Positions 1 to 12,644 of a stretch of DNA of 64,000 nucleotides are shown in pieces. Under the pieces are notes generated by a model that saw only the letters and a program-made list of their open reading frames with translations, was not told the DNA's origin and did no database searches. Origin of the DNA: Brachycybe producta (Eukaryota; Arthropoda; Diplopoda; Playtdesmida; Andrognathidae); assembly GCA_036925085.1 (NCBI GenBank), contig JAUPFP010000046.1, positions 1,478,933 to 1,542,932 of the forward strand, written 5' to 3'. Position numbers and translations under genes: made by a program. How positions within the stretch are numbered: the first letter of the stretch is position 1; each line of letters starts with the position of its first letter.

Positions 1-940
1 AATTATGGTTTTTCTTCTCTGAAGAGCAACAAAGGTCTAAGGCTTGCTTTATACTTCCTTGCTAAGCGGAAAGGTAGCAGCCTACGAAGCTTCAAGAATG
101 ACGTCAGAACTTCAGATTTTTTGTCTTTGCCAGAGAACAAAGCTAGCTTTGAAATTGTTCAACTTTTCAAAGCTTAGCAACTCAAAGCACCAATCATGAA
201 GCGGGTGAATCACAAATGGGGTGAAGAAGTCACCCCTTTTTTGCTTCCAGAAAGGGAAGGATTCTATCTGTTTTTATAGGAAGAAAGGTTATAAAATATT
301 GTCAAGCTTACAAGACAACATGTTTGTATGAACAAGCTAAGCGTTGAGAAGCTAATTTTAGGAGTTTTCAAAGCTTGCAAAATCTTAGCAAAGTTTGGAG
401 TATAAAACTACCCTAAAAAAAGCGTAAAAACAGGCACAAGGTTTAAATTTTCCAGTGAACATTTGATGAAATTCGAAGTTGAAAATAGTTGAAAAGTAAA
501 TTTGATTTTTTTTTTATTGGTAGGTATTTCGGATGAGGGTTTTTTTCCTTCTTCTTCTTCGCGAGTAAAAAAGATACCGACAACCTGAAAATGTGTTTGA
601 AAAGTGCTTTGATGAATAATAAACAGGTGTTTGGAAACCATTTCTGAACACTTTTCGTTCTCTCAGTGGAGAAGATTCGAATCATGGATTCATGATAGCG
701 TGATTTTCCAATTCTAGTCATTACTACTCATTAGCATTTTTACTATTCTACCTTGTAATACAGTTCTGGGTCCTTCTTCATTGGGTGCTATAATCTACAA
801 GGCCCGCGGCCCTCCTCCTCCTCTGTAATTTTCAATTTCACAATATGTTTTTGGCTTTGCAAAAATATGCAAATCAGAGAGAGAACTCTGGTTATTTTTT
901 ATATATATATATTTCAGGATGAAATTTTAAAATGAAATTG

Positions 941-1440
941 AAAGTGTTTTAGAAACTAGAAGAGTAAAGTAAAGATTCAGTTAAGCCCCGTTTTCATGAG
1001 GATAGTTTTCACGATAGCAGTTGCTGTCATGAGAGCAGCAACTATCACGAGAACTATCATCGTGAAGACCAACATGATAGTCACTATCACACTGTTACGA
1101 TAGCACTATCACAACTATCTCGTTCGACTAGATAGTTGATAGTACTGTCGCAATATAGTAATAGTTGTTGAGTGACCGCTTCTAGGGAAATATCCACTTT
1201 GTAGGGAAATTTGGTTTCTGGAGGGAGAGAGAGGCAACACTGTTGTTGACTCAAACATATCTGCGAAGTGGACGTCACACTGTCACATGTGACAGAACTA
1301 TCACGTTACTTCAAGACGTGTAGACAGTTTGCTATCGTGAGAGAGTGAACTATCGCAACTTTCATGACAGCTACTCTCACGAAAGAAGTATCGCCACCGT
1401 GAAAACGACGCTTAACTCTTCTATAGTTTGGAAAACATGT
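941..1440. repeat. Family A arms enclosing a TTAA-bounded CGTTTTCA inverted repeat
   Basis: Left arm AGTGTTTTAGAAACTAGAAG; diverged right arm CTCTTCTATAGTTTGG. Between them, bounded by TTAA at 981 and 1412, is a different element with ends TTAAGCCCCGTTTTCA and TGAAAACGACGCTTAA and internal CTATCACGA / TCGTGATAG pairs. Confidence 0.7.
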
Positions 1441-2199
1441 TCAAATTCACGTTTTTACTTAGAAAAAAAAAAGGAGATTTTGTCCATTGGTCAGTGTTTG
1501 GAGTTTTCAGGCGTTGACAAGAAAAATACATCCTAATAAATGACCTTTCACCTGCCAAATCCCATAAGAGAGAGAATAGACCATAGGGGATGGGAGTGAA
1601 GGTTTTTTTGCTTCCTTCTCCATTGTGTGTTTGAATATTACGGACACAACACACAATGCGCGCAAAGTGTCCTTTTTGGCTGATTAATTTTGACAGTTTT
1701 CACCTGTCTTTGTGGTCAGTTTTTTCTCTCTATGTAATTAGTATAATATATACAACAAACACACATTCAATGCTAATGTCCCACCTATTTAGGTCTATCA
1801 TTATCATCATTATTATAAGTTATCATATTTCCTATTTGTAGGGTGGACTATGGGTGGAGGTGTCTCTTTAGAGACTAGAATTGCCACCTCACTATTTATA
1901 TTGTTGTTGTTTCACTTGGTAGAAACACATTTTATTTTTTTCTATTAAGCCACCTTGGGAAATTGTTTTTTTGTTGTTGGTCAGCATTAATTATGCAATT
2001 TGTGTTGAGACCCAACAATAATTTTTCATAACCAAAAATAACCCACTAAATGAGACTAGAATTTAGTTTCATTGTTTTTTTGGAACTGAACTTTGTTAAC
2101 TTAAGTTGGTTTGAAAGTGTGAATACGGGGTGGGAGGGGGAGGGGGCCTCTCGAACTCTTCATTATTCTATTTCTGGTGCAAAATTAGGATAAATTTGA

Positions 2200-2414
2200 A
2201 AGTGTTTTAGAAACTAGAAGGGTAGCTCAATCACTTAGAGTGTTTTCATGTTTGATATCTTTCAAAATAAACTTTTTATAATCAAGAATTTTAAAAAAAA
2301 TGTCTGTTTAAAGTTGAGTCATTTACAAACTACCATAAAAAAGTTTATTTTGAACAATGAAATACTTTTAAATGATGTGAGCTACGCTACCCTTCTAGTT
2401 TCTAAAACACTTCC
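2200..2414. repeat. Family A MITE
   Basis: Near-canonical copy: arms TTTTAGAAACTAGAAGGGTA and CCCTTCTAGTTTCTAAAA with core halves CTTTCAAAATAAACTTTTTA and AAAAAGTTTATTTTGAA. About 215 bp. Confidence 0.85.
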
Positions 2415-3727
2415 TAATTTATTTTTATTAAAGAATAATCAAGTTTGAAAATTAGTAATTTATTTGAATAATTTCATTCTATTTTTCTGGCTAAAATATA
2501 TGACAGAAAAAAAAGATGAAATTACATTTTTTTCTTTCTGCTAAGCGTAATTCCACGTTATCAACCAATAGGAAGGCGTCCTTCAGATGCGTTATTCTTT
2601 ATGGCTACTCTTGCCGTTCTTTCTCTCTCCTCTTCTATCCGTAAACGCGAACGAAAGCAGAAATATATAGAAAAACATTTCTGATTTTAGATTTCTTTTT
2701 CCATTTTCTGTTTTTCCTTTTAAGATGATTTATGAACAAAGCTGATTAATCAATCTTTCTTCTAGTATAATATGTGTGAGAATTCTCTTAAACGTGAATG
2801 AAAGCAGAAATATCTAAGCTGAAACTTCTGATTTTTTTTAAAAAAAAAAAAATTCTATTTTCTAATTTTTGTTTGCATTTTTTACGCATGTGTGATCCAT
2901 GTCTCTTTTAATTTGTTGCTTTTTTAACCACTAGTTGCGCAGAGTTGTTATTCTCAAATGTATTTTTTTCATAAAACCCCACAAACAAATAACTACAAAA
3001 TGAAGCATTAATTAGCAATGCAGATGTCACAAAAAATATGTTAATGATGCTTTGAATGAATGAATGAATGAACAAAAAAAACTGGCATAAAATGTAATCA
3101 TATCATATATATAGCCCTTAATTTATAATAATAATTTACTTGATATCTATGTGTATGGGTAACCATCACCACCAAACACACACACACACTATACCTGTAA
3201 TTAATCTAATTGCTTTTTTGGTCTGTGTATGTGTTTGTGTGTGTGAGGAGAATAGAGAGAATGAACAAAGAGTTAAGAGTGATATAATGCAATATACATT
3301 ATTATTATTATTATTATATATACAGTGTTGGTTGGTGGTGTTGGGGGGGGGGTTCTATATATAATGTTGAATTGCTTTTCCATTTAATTCTGGAATTCAT
3401 TTTGTAGGCACACACACACAAAATATGAGACTTAAAAAAAGGCGGATGTCTGTCTGTCTGTCTGTCTGTGTGTTTGTGGTGGTTATATTAAAAAAAATGG
3501 AGGTGATGAAGAGGAGGAGTAGAAGGGTGGTTAAGAAAAAAAAAGGGAAAAAGCACTTTTATTAATAGTTGAACCAACCACAAAAAATAGACGTGTTTTG
3601 TTGACAGGTAACCCCGATACACACACACACAAAAGTAATGAAAACATATCTGAAAAAAAAGCAAAAAGACGAAATATACACAACGTTTATATACAGCTAG
3701 AGAAAGGTAAGAGAAAAAAAACCCACA

Positions 3728-3867
3728 CACTTAACACACAAGACCACTTTTTGTGGTCTGATTTCAAGATGAAGTCGGATTGTCGCTCAGACCAACCACC
3801 ACCTGCAATTTCGTTTTGTAGTCGAAATCGACCACCAAAAAAGTGGTCTGTGTGTCACGGGGCCTAA
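3728..3867. repeat. Family C inverted repeat
   Basis: Starts AGACCACTTTTTGTGGTC and ends CACCAAAAAAGTGGTCTG followed by TGTGTCACGGGGCCTA. Internal GTAGTCGAAATCGACCACC is shared with the copies near 24.1, 44.7, 52.0 and 59.9 kb. Confidence 0.75.
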
Positions 3868-3907
3868 AACTCTCTTGTTTATTGTGTCTTTCAGGCGCAA
3901 AATGAAT

Positions 3908-4110
3908 AGGCAATTAGAAAACGGGATGAACAGAAGTTGGCTCCGCCTTTCTTATGACGAACGGCAACTTCTAATTTGTTTGTTTTTGTGGTTCGACGTT
4001 GGAAAGAGCGGAGCTTGTGACGACAGACTACATAACCAACCAATTAGAAGTTGTCGGTCGTCATAACAAGGGCGGAGCCAACTTCTGTTCATCCCGTTTT
4101 CTAATTGCCT
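3908..4110. repeat. Palindromic element K1 inserted in a family A outer arm
   Basis: Almost the whole 203 bp is one palindrome: AGGCAATTAGAAAACGGGAT at the left pairs with ATCCCGTTTTCTAATTGCCT at the right, and ACAGAAGTTGGCTCCGCC with its complement further in. The direct repeat GCAAAATGAA lies on both sides, suggesting a target duplication of about 9-10 bp as in Mutator-like elements. Confidence 0.75.
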
Positions 4111-4130
4111 GTGCAAAATGAAGGGGGAAA

Positions 4131-4515
4131 CTTGAAACTGGAAGGGTAGTTCAATAATTTAAGGGTATTTTCACGGTTGACATCTGTTTGAAAATGAGAC
4201 AACTTTAAGCAGATGATGATATTTTTTTAATGTTTGCCTATAAATGGTCATTGTAAAGAAAAAAATATCAACAAGAAAAATCCCTTAAAGTGGCGATCAC
4301 TTTGGCAATATTTAAAGGCAAAAAAGATTTCATTGCAATGTGTCCTTGAACTAATTGCCAAAATGTGTTCAATTGCGAGACTTGAAAGTGGTTTCTTGTA
4401 GAGACGACCATCTAACAGAAAATGCTGAAATTCGTTTTTTGTGTGCAATATTTGACTTATTCCTTTTGCACACGACGGAATCGACTGATTATAAGCTATC
4501 CTTCTAGTTTCTAAA
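4131..4515. repeat. Family A MITE, long core
   Basis: Arms ACTGGAAGGGTAGTTCAAT and ATCCTTCTAGTTTCTAAAAC enclose about 340 bp that lacks the second standard core half, so the middle is diverged or replaced. K1 lies in its left outer arm. Confidence 0.6.
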
Positions 4516-5201
4516 ACACTCTTGATTTTGCACTTTGAAATAGAAGCCTCAAATGCAGAAAAATGGCGGAATTGAAAATAGAATTTATTTGAATTGAAAG
4601 AAAAAACAATTTAAATATTTTCAATGGGTTTTTTTTCTGTCTACTTTCTTCTGCCAAGTAAATAGAATTGAATTATTTAAATTTTATTTTCATTTTATTT
4701 CTGCATGTGGGATCTTGACGTGAGTGAGAAAACACAGAAAGATAGATAGATAGAGAGAAACACATAATGAGTGAAAGAAAAAACATACACAGGTGTCACA
4801 CCTGTAATATGCAAATGTACCAGTTGTACACTAAAGATAATTGTTCACGTAAAAAACTACTTTTGTTTGGTACTTTTTGAAAAAAGTTGACGCCCCTTTT
4901 CCCCTTCTACTTTGTCCCCCCTCACTCGAACCACCCCTCACTCCCTCCCCCCATCTCTCATTCACCTTTTTTTTCCAACTGAAAAAAGGTGTCAACGTAT
5001 AATATTCAGCGAAATTTTTTTGTTAACATTTCATTTACTTATTATTGTTATTATATTAATATGAAAATTATATACAGTGTGTGTTCATATAAGATGAATT
5101 CATACAAATAAAATATAGTTGACTTTTTTCAAAAATTGACTTACAAAGAAGTGTTAATTTATATTAACTAGAATAACGACAAAAATGTAACTCAGTTAAT
5201 A

Positions 5202-5629
5202 TTAGGTTGGTAGGAAAGTAATTGCGGTTTTTGTTTTCTCAGCTAATAACGAAATTTATGGATTAATATTTAACTTTATTAATCGAAATAAGCTCAATTA
5301 TAGAATTGACACAGTTTTGACAGTTAATTACAAGTTTATTTATTCCGTTGATGGTGTTAAATTTCGGAGTTGATAAAATCTCGAAATGCATCATTTTTGA
5401 CAGCAGCTACCGTTGTTGAAGATGTTTGTGTCTTGTCTATTTTCAATTCAATAGCCTAAATTGTAAACACAATTAACAATAAAACCAAAGTTAATATTAC
5501 TAAAATACAGACGGCAAAATGCACTTTCAGATGATGTTAACACAAACCCACAACTACACTTAACTTTGAAAACAATTCGAGATTCAACTGCAGTAAACAA
5601 GAACCGCAATTATTTTCCTACCAACCTAA
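5202..5629. mobile_element. Mariner-type non-autonomous element
   Basis: Ends TTAGGTTGGTAGGAAAGTAA and the reverse complement of TTATTTTCCTACCAACCTAA, each followed inward by TTGCGGTT. This matches mariner/Tc1 terminal repeats of the TTAGGTTGGT type. TA dinucleotides at 5200-5201 and 5630-5631 fit the TA target duplication. At 428 bp with no long frame it cannot encode a transposase. Confidence 0.85.
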
Positions 5630-5654
5630 TAACAAATTGTTAATGACGTTTCGA

Positions 5655-5772
5655 CTGCGAATAGTGAAAAGTCGAAAGTGGTTGCAATGTATTTTCTATG
5701 GAAAGACTCATAAGTGGTCAGGTTTTGACGACAACTTAACTTCATTTTTTATTGTTGTCAAAAAGTGGTTCA
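5655..5772. repeat. Diverged family C fragment
   Basis: Contains GTCGAAAGTGGTTGCAATGT and GACGACAACTTAACTTCATT, shared with the C copy at 52041-52183. Confidence 0.5.
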
Positions 5773-6782
5773 CCAAGTGGTATTGTGTGTTTTTCCCAAG
5801 AAGATAATTTCTGAAATGTTTGTTTTTGAGCATAAATATATATTACACACCCTGTATAATATGTGTTGACATCTCGTGGTGTTTTAGGTTGAAACACGTT
5901 GACAAACACACAAAATTTGTTGGTGTTTTTCAATTCTATTAAAAGTGAATACAAATATTTGTATACAAGATTAAAAGCGACACCTGAAAGAAGAAAAAAA
6001 AAACCCTAGAAATGATGACGTTATTTTTCATATACCTTTTAATATTTGTGTATTTTTCAGGGGGAGTGAAAAAGTTTAGTTTAATAAAGGAGGTGATTTC
6101 TAGTCTCCTCCTCCGCCTATCTTCACTTTATGGCGCTTATAGAAGTCTTCTAGTCTTTAAACTCCACCTTCTCAATTACACCTAAGTGAATGTCAATTTG
6201 AAAAAAAAGGGGTGGGAGAAGGAGGATTTAAATAGAAGAAAAAAAAACTTGTTTGAAGTCTTATCTTTCTATTTATATATGTATTTAAGTGTATACTAGA
6301 AAGAGCTCTTATATTGTTGTTATACATGAATATCCATTTGCTAGAAATATTGTCAGGAGAATTCATGTTTTTACTACATTATATGATCAACCATCATATT
6401 ATATATTTAATATTTCTTAAATTGTGTCTAAACATTTAACTGTTACGACCCTAAAGCCCCCTTTATATTTCATTTTTTCTAGTTTTTATCCGCCTACAGA
6501 GAAAGAAGAAGAAAAAATTATTACTTTAACTTGCAAACACTTTTTTCATCTTTATATTCATTTCATATAAACACAAAAAAAGAAACGGTATAAAATGCAT
6601 TATTGTGAAGGTTACATTGGTAACCAACGAATGGCTCAGGTGGAATTTCAGGCACTTGAAGCCTATTCATAGGCCTCGAGTTACCTTTAAGGTGATGGTT
6701 GTTTTTAACGTTTGAAAAAAAAAACACCGCTCGAATTCTGATTAATTCTATCTTTCAGGTTTGAAAATCAAGAGAAACTTGA

Positions 6783-6985
6783 AAGTGTGTTAGAAACTAG
6801 AAGGGTAGCTTCATTTCCATATTTATATCTTTTAAAATAAGCTTTTTTTGTCACTTTGAAAAGGACCCAACTTTAAAATGAATTTTTTTAAATGTTTTTC
6901 TATATAAAAAAGTTTATTTTGAAAGATATCAATATGAAAATACTGGAGCTAATGGAGCTACACTTCTAGTTTCTAAAACATTTTC
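6783..6985. repeat. Family A MITE
   Basis: Left arm TGTTAGAAACTAGAAGGGTA, right arm ACTTCTAGTTTCTAAAACA, both core halves present (TCTTTTAAAATAAGC and AAGTTTATTTTGAAAGATAT). Further A-arm fragments follow near 7012 and 7155. Confidence 0.8.
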
Positions 6986-7725
6986 TCTAGTTTTTTTAAC
7001 GCGGATCATTTCTAAATTCTAGTTTCTAAACAATTTTCACCTTTTTTTTCTGCTTATTTTCTGCCTAAGAAGTTGAATGAACTTTTAACCTAGATCACAC
7101 ATAGTATGAAAAAAGTAGAGAACCATAAAGTTTCAGCTAGATTTCTGTTCCTTTGTGTCTTCTAGTTTTTAAAACATTTTCAAGGGACAAAATAACCCCG
7201 AATTCAAAGGTCATATTTACATTTAAAAACCAACTGCAGAAAGAGGGCGTATTTTTGTCTTTCAAAATAAACTACATAATTAAAATTTTTCATTATAGAA
7301 AATCGTTAAAACAAATGTTGATATTATAAACGTTGTTTAAAATAAAGTTAAGCTTAAACCAGAATGATGCAAGACAATACTTTCCATAGTAAATCTATGG
7401 AATTTTTTTTAAGTTTAGCTTTAGTTTTCACTTTGGCCTAAACTGGTAAACACAAGCCAAAGAAATGGAAGAAATGTAAATTAGTGTGGCCCTTTGAAGG
7501 TGAAATGTTGGCCACCGTTAAATACATTGGGGGTAGCTATTAGCCCCTACAATATTCAGGATTGGCATCTTATTATTGCTTATTTAATTAAGTCTATGGC
7601 TGCCATTTAGAAATTGAGCTATGAGAGAAGATACTTAACATTTTTTTCTGCTTCTTCTTCTTCTTCTGCCTTTTCTGTCTGTCTGTCTGTCTGTTTATAT
7701 TTACATACATTTTAACAGAAGTAAT

Positions 7726-7733
<8 letters not shown>

Positions 7734-7778
<45 letters not shown>
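7734..7778. repeat. CT microsatellite
   Basis: About 20 CT units with one interruption; a separate GA tract follows at 7936-7962. Confidence 0.9.
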
Positions 7779-8164
7779 ATTCAAACAGAAATATTACTTT
7801 TATAATATTTAAAAGAAATGGTTATTAAATTAAGATTTCTGATGTCCCTTTTTTGTTTTAAAAAAATAGTAATAATGATAATTATTAATTAGTAGAAAGA
7901 ACTTTTATAGTTTTTAGTTTGAAATAGAAGAGATAGAGGGAGAGAGAGAGAGAGAGAGAGAAAGAACCCCTGAACGATGGCAATCACGGCTAACATCAGT
8001 GTATACAGGGTTTTGTTAAAAGTTTAAATGTTTTCAAGGGGACTTTCTAGGTATATGGTGACCTTTGTGAAGGTTCAAAGGTAAAAGCGGCCATGTTTGT
8101 TTTTCAGGTGATAATTGTTGATTACAGGGGTGTCTATGAATGGTGGTGATTTGTGGAAAACGTA

Positions 8165-8721
8165 CTTTTTTGTAGTAAGTGAGTGAGAGAGATAATGCAC
8201 TAAATACAATGAGATAAAGAAAACACATACATTGAGATAGAGAAAACATGAATTGTATGATAGAGAAAATGTACGCACACATAAAGTGAGATAAAATGTA
8301 CACAAACACAGTGAGATAACACACGAACATAGTGAGATAATTCAACATTATACAAACACAATGAGATAAGAGGAAACACACACACACAGTGAGATAAAGC
8401 AAAAGGGGTACAAACATAATGAGAACATTTAATAGCACACTGACATAGTGAGATAAACTGCACACTCGAACACAACGAGATAAGTGGAAAACACACACAG
8501 TGAGATAATGGAAAAAGGGGTACAAACATAGTGAGATAATTTAACATTACACAAATACAATGAAATAACAGGTAACAGGTAACAAAGACAAAATGAGATA
8601 AAGGAAAAGGGGGGTACAAACATAGTGAGATAATTTAATAGCACAAAGACAACAGTGAGATAAAGAGGAAACGCACAAAGTGAGATAGAAGAAACAAATA
8701 TGGATAGAGAAATAGATATAC

Positions 8722-8725
<4 letters not shown>
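8165..8725. repeat. AGTGAGATAA minisatellite
   Basis: Degenerate tandem repeats built on CACA(C/G)(A/T)NAGTGAGATAA. A longer unit including GGGGTACAAACATAGTGAGA recurs three times (near 8405, 8517 and 8610). Read on the minus strand it gives long open frames full of SLSHCV-like repeats; these are repeat artefacts. Confidence 0.8.

Positions 8726-8771
<46 letters not shown>
8724..8771. repeat. GA microsatellite
   Basis: About 24 uninterrupted GA units directly after the AGTGAGATAA array. Confidence 0.95.
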
Positions 8772-8774
<3 letters not shown>

Positions 8775-9419
8775 GAATAAGAGCTAATATTGGTTTTTTG
8801 TTGTTGTTGGATGTCATACAAATTAGAAATCAATTATGATGAAAATGGATACTCTTCTTCTTACCCACAATTCAATTCAAATTATGAGATATAGGAGGGA
8901 AGGGAAAAGGAGGTTTTTGATGGGATATCCTGTTTCTTGATGTGTTTTTTTGCCCTTTTCTACTTTTGTATTTGTGAACAAATAAAAAAGACTTGTTAGT
9001 CAATAAATCAACAAGTACAAAATGTGGTTAGGTTTGAAATTTTCTCATCATTTTCTCTCTCTCTCTCTCTCTCTCTCTTATTACTTTTTTTTGTTATGAT
9101 TGTAATAGGTTTTTAGATCTTCGATATTCAATTGAAATTAGTAGAGAGAAAGGGGGGGCGGGGGTTAGGAGGAAGGGGGCGAGAGATGGTTTTTAGGGTC
9201 CTAATATTTTTTGGAAGATAATTCTCTGTGTATGTGTGGGTGTGAGAAAAAGTGTGAAACTGAATATTCTTAGCGTGAACTATAAGAGTATCAAATATCA
9301 ATCAATATCGAAAATGTTATCGATCTTTTTTTTTTTTGATTGATTTAATGGCGCTTTTTTTTTTCTTTCGTTGTTTTAAGTAATTTTTTGATTCAGATTA
9401 AAAAAAAACTTCAACTTTT

Positions 9420-9515
9420 GAACCCTCTAAGAAGGGTTCCAACATAGAGAAATACCTGGTTATATTGAATACTGGATTTTCTATTGTTGTGTGTAATCCT
9501 TCTTAAAGGGTTGGA
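9420..9515. repeat. Diverged GAACCCTCT hairpin repeat
   Basis: TTTGAACCCTCTAAGAAGGG at the left and AAAGGGTTGGAGTTTGAAG at the right; related to the better palindrome at 22669-22728. Confidence 0.5.
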
Positions 9516-9624
9516 GTTTGAAGTTCAAGTTGCTCAGGTTTTCTTCTTGAATTTGGACCTCAGGCATTTTTCCGCTCTTTTATTTAACGGAGCTCTTTTA
9601 TTTTTCAGTTACTTTTTGAGAGTA

Positions 9625-9625
<1 letters not shown>

Positions 9626-9663
<38 letters not shown>
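9626..9663. repeat. GA microsatellite
   Basis: About 18 GA units, immediately left of a family A copy. Confidence 0.95.
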
Positions 9664-9670
<7 letters not shown>

Positions 9671-9676
9671 TATGAG

Positions 9677-9890
9677 AAAGTGTTTTAAAAACTAGAAGGG
9701 TAGCGCAATCACTTAAGATCACTTTTCATGTTGATATTATTTTTAAAAATAAACTTTTTATGTCAGTTTGAAAAATAACCCAGCTTTTTTTTTAAATTTG
9801 ACAGTACATTTTATTGTTTTATGAATGAAAAGTTAATTTTGAAAGATAGTAATCCAGCTACCACATGTTCTAGTTTCTAACACAGTTTCA
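9677..9890. repeat. Family A MITE
   Basis: Arms TTTTAAAAACTAGAAGGGTA and TGTTCTAGTTTCTAACACAG; core halves diverged but recognisable. Confidence 0.75.
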
Positions 9891-10455
9891 ATTTCTTCTC
9901 TTCTGAAACTTGTGGAGAATAATCAGAGTTTGAAAGAAAAAAATCAGCTAAAACATCTTAATTGAGTAAATTTACGAGATTACCGAATCGAGCTGATTTT
10001 ACACACATTGTCTAGTAATTGTGCAAAAATGACTGATATTTTCACTTTGACTGTGGGAAGTTGGATTGTAATTGTGTGTCTCTCTCTCTTTCTCTCTGAA
10101 AGTTAATTGGTTTCTTAGGGACTTTCTCCTCCTCCTCCTCCTCCTCACCAATATTTACTATTATCTTAAAGATTGAATGAGGTTAAGGTGGGGTGTAAAA
10201 GGGGGTTGAAGAGGAGGCTAACTTAGAAAAGATCAAATCTTCTTGTCTTTTCTAGTTTTTTGTTGTGATAATCTTTGAAGAAGAAGAAGAAGAAGAAGAA
10301 GAAGACTTGTTGTTATTCTTTACCTTCTTCACACTTTCATCATTATATTATCCTAACATAATGTGGTAGAAAATATAGTTATTAAAAAACCACATTAGAA
10401 TAGCTCAGATTTCTAGGTGAAATAGCTACATCATATATATAGCACTGTGATATGG

Positions 10456-10558
10456 GTCGTACTCTTAATTATTGCTAAGTCAAAGCTAGTACTAAACTCA
10501 TAAACGTTTATATTGAAAGTTTGAGTTTAGCGCTAGCTTTGACTTAAATAATACGACC
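10456..10558. repeat. Short palindromic element
   Basis: GTCGTACTCTTAATTATTGC at the left and AAATAATACGAC at the right, with AAGTCAAAGCTAGTACTAAA pairing with TTTAGCGCTAGCTTTGACTT. About 103 bp. Confidence 0.75.
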
Positions 10559-10563
10559 TTTAA

Positions 10564-10810
10564 ACTTTCAAAAGTTTTTAAGAAACTAGAAGAGTAAATT
10601 ATTTACATGAAATCGAATGAATATTGGGTTTTCATGTTTATATATTTCAAAATAAGCTTTATTTATAAACAAATAGTAAAAAAAATACGGTCTGCTTAAA
10701 TTTGGATAATTTTCAGATTGACATAAAAAGCTTATTTTGAAAGATACCAAAATGAAAAATACCGTTAAGTAATTGAGAGCTACCCTTCTAGTTTCTAAAA
10801 CACTTTCAAG
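10564..10810. repeat. Family A MITE
   Basis: Arms TTTTTAAGAAACTAGAAGAG and CTACCCTTCTAGTTTCTAAA; second core half AAAAGCTTATTTTGAAAGAT. Confidence 0.8.
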
Positions 10811-10864
10811 TTTCTCTTTATTTTGCTCTTCTGAAAAGACAGGTACGCGTTAACACTTTTAAAA

Positions 10865-10970
10865 CTGGTGGCGCTGAATAAGCGCCAAATTGAACAAACG
10901 CCAAACTGAATAACCACAAATTTAAAGTGAAACTTAAATAAAAGCCAAAAATTTGGCGCCTATTCAGGGA
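10865..10970. repeat. Family J GCGCCAAA inverted repeat
   Basis: GCGCTGAATAAGCGCCAAAT at the left and ATTTGGCGCCTATTCAG at the right. The same GCGCCAAA(T/C)TGAACAA motif recurs at 53040-53285. Confidence 0.6.
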
Positions 10971-11762
10971 TTCAATCTATTAAGAGATTCAAGCTGAAAA
11001 AACCTCTCTTGTTTTAAAGGTGTATAGCAGCTGTTTCTTCTAGAAAACTGAACGAATCTAAGCTGAGTATTTGGAAGGAGCCAGTTTTTCCTTTTTCTCT
11101 ATATTTACTCTTATTATATCCAATGTATCTTATCTTGATATGTTGTTGTCTATGAGAAAGTGTATTATTTCTTAAGACACAACACCGATTCTTATCATCA
11201 TCATCATCATCATCACGTCTAATATTAGAAGAAGAAGAAGAAAAGTTAGTTAAAGCTTTGTAAGGAGAGAAGAAGAGCTTAAAACGTGTCTGGCTTACGT
11301 GATATTCTTACAACACAAAGTGAAAAAAGACCCAATCAAATTAGGGTTTTCTTTCAAGACTTTTTCTTTTTTTTTTAGTCCCTATCGCTTTCAGCTTCTT
11401 CTTTTTATATATTTCTCTGCTTTATTTTCAGCTCGTCTCCTTTCAGCTCCCTTAATTCAGTGATTATCTCTGAAAATATCCTCCTCCTCCAGGTCCTCCT
11501 GTCAAAAGGATTTATTATTTTAACACAAAGATGGAAGAATTGGATCTTCTTTTGAAGTAAAAACTAAATTAGAAAAAAAAGGATCCTTCTTTTAGTTTAT
11601 TTTTTGTGTATCAGGTGTCACTGTGTGTGTCTGACACACTTTGTGTCAGATGTCTCTTTCTGTGTTGATGATATTTTTCAAGGTGATATCTGAAACAAAA
11701 CAATTTAAGAATATTTTATGAACCAGCTTTCATAAGTGGCGCAACACTTAGGAGAAATAGAA

Positions 11763-11976
11763 AATGTGTTAGAAACTAGAAGGAGTAGCTGAATCACTTA
11801 ATAATAGGTATTTTCACGATTGATATCTTTCAAAATAAACTTTTTACATAGACAAAAGTTAACAAAATATTTTCTGCTTAAAGTTGAGTAATAAAAGACA
11901 TAAAAAGTTTATTTTAAAAGATATTAACATGAAAATAATAAGTAATTGAGAGATACCCTTCTAGTTTTTAATACGT
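11763..11976. repeat. Family A MITE
   Basis: Arms TGTTAGAAACTAGAAGGAGT and ACCCTTCTAGTTTTTAATAC, with AATCACTTAATAATAGGTAT inside the left arm and standard core halves. Confidence 0.85.
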
Positions 11977-12006
11977 TGCCATGTTTTTTTCTCTTAATTT
12001 TGCACC

Positions 12007-12230
12007 ATGTTAGAAACTAGAAGGGGTAGCTGAATCACTTGAAAAGGTATTTTCACGATTGATATCTTTCAAAATAAACTTTTTATATAACCAAAAAATT
12101 ACAAATTAACATACAAGTATGCTTAAAGTTGGTCATTTTCAATTATAAAAAGCTCATTTTGAAAGATATCAACATGAAAAATGACTGAGAGCTACCTTTC
12201 TAGTTTCTAAAACACTTTCAAGTTTCTTCG
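12007..12230. repeat. Family A MITE
   Basis: Starts about 30 bp after the previous copy, same orientation of arms (TGTTAGAAACTAGAAGGGGT and CTTTCTAGTTTCTAAAACAC). A partial third core follows at 12285-12320. Confidence 0.85.
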
Positions 12231-12644
12231 TTTCATTTTTCACCTGAGAAATAATCAAAAGAGTTCGACCTTAATTGTATTTTGATGTCGATATTTTTCA
12301 AAATAAACTTTTATCATCAAGTGGTATCCATCGTTGGATATATTGGTGCAAATATCGTATTTTTTACTTCTCTCCTTTAAAAAAAAAAGCATTACAATTT
12401 AGTAAATTTGAAGCACTTTCAGGTTTCTCTTTTATGTATGACAATGTTGTCATTGTTAATACATAAGAAGACATCGGAGTTTTTTCTTTCTTTTCTAATG
12501 CAGTTGACGACCTCCCATAAAAGTACTACACCTTCCTACCGTCAAAGTGGAAAGTTTGTTATTCTGCACAAATACTAGACAGTATACGAAACTAGCAATT
12601 TTCACAATTTTGTTATTTTATTAATTTAAAATAAAAAAATTAGG

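Noticed and set aside
8165-8725. Regular short repeats with spacers, superficially like a CRISPR array
   Set aside because: Repeats and spacers are both degenerate and variable in length, in an animal genome with no cas genes.
8034-8833. Several long minus-strand frames rich in Ser, Leu, Cys and Val
   Set aside because: They are translations of the AGTGAGATAA minisatellite and the GA tract.
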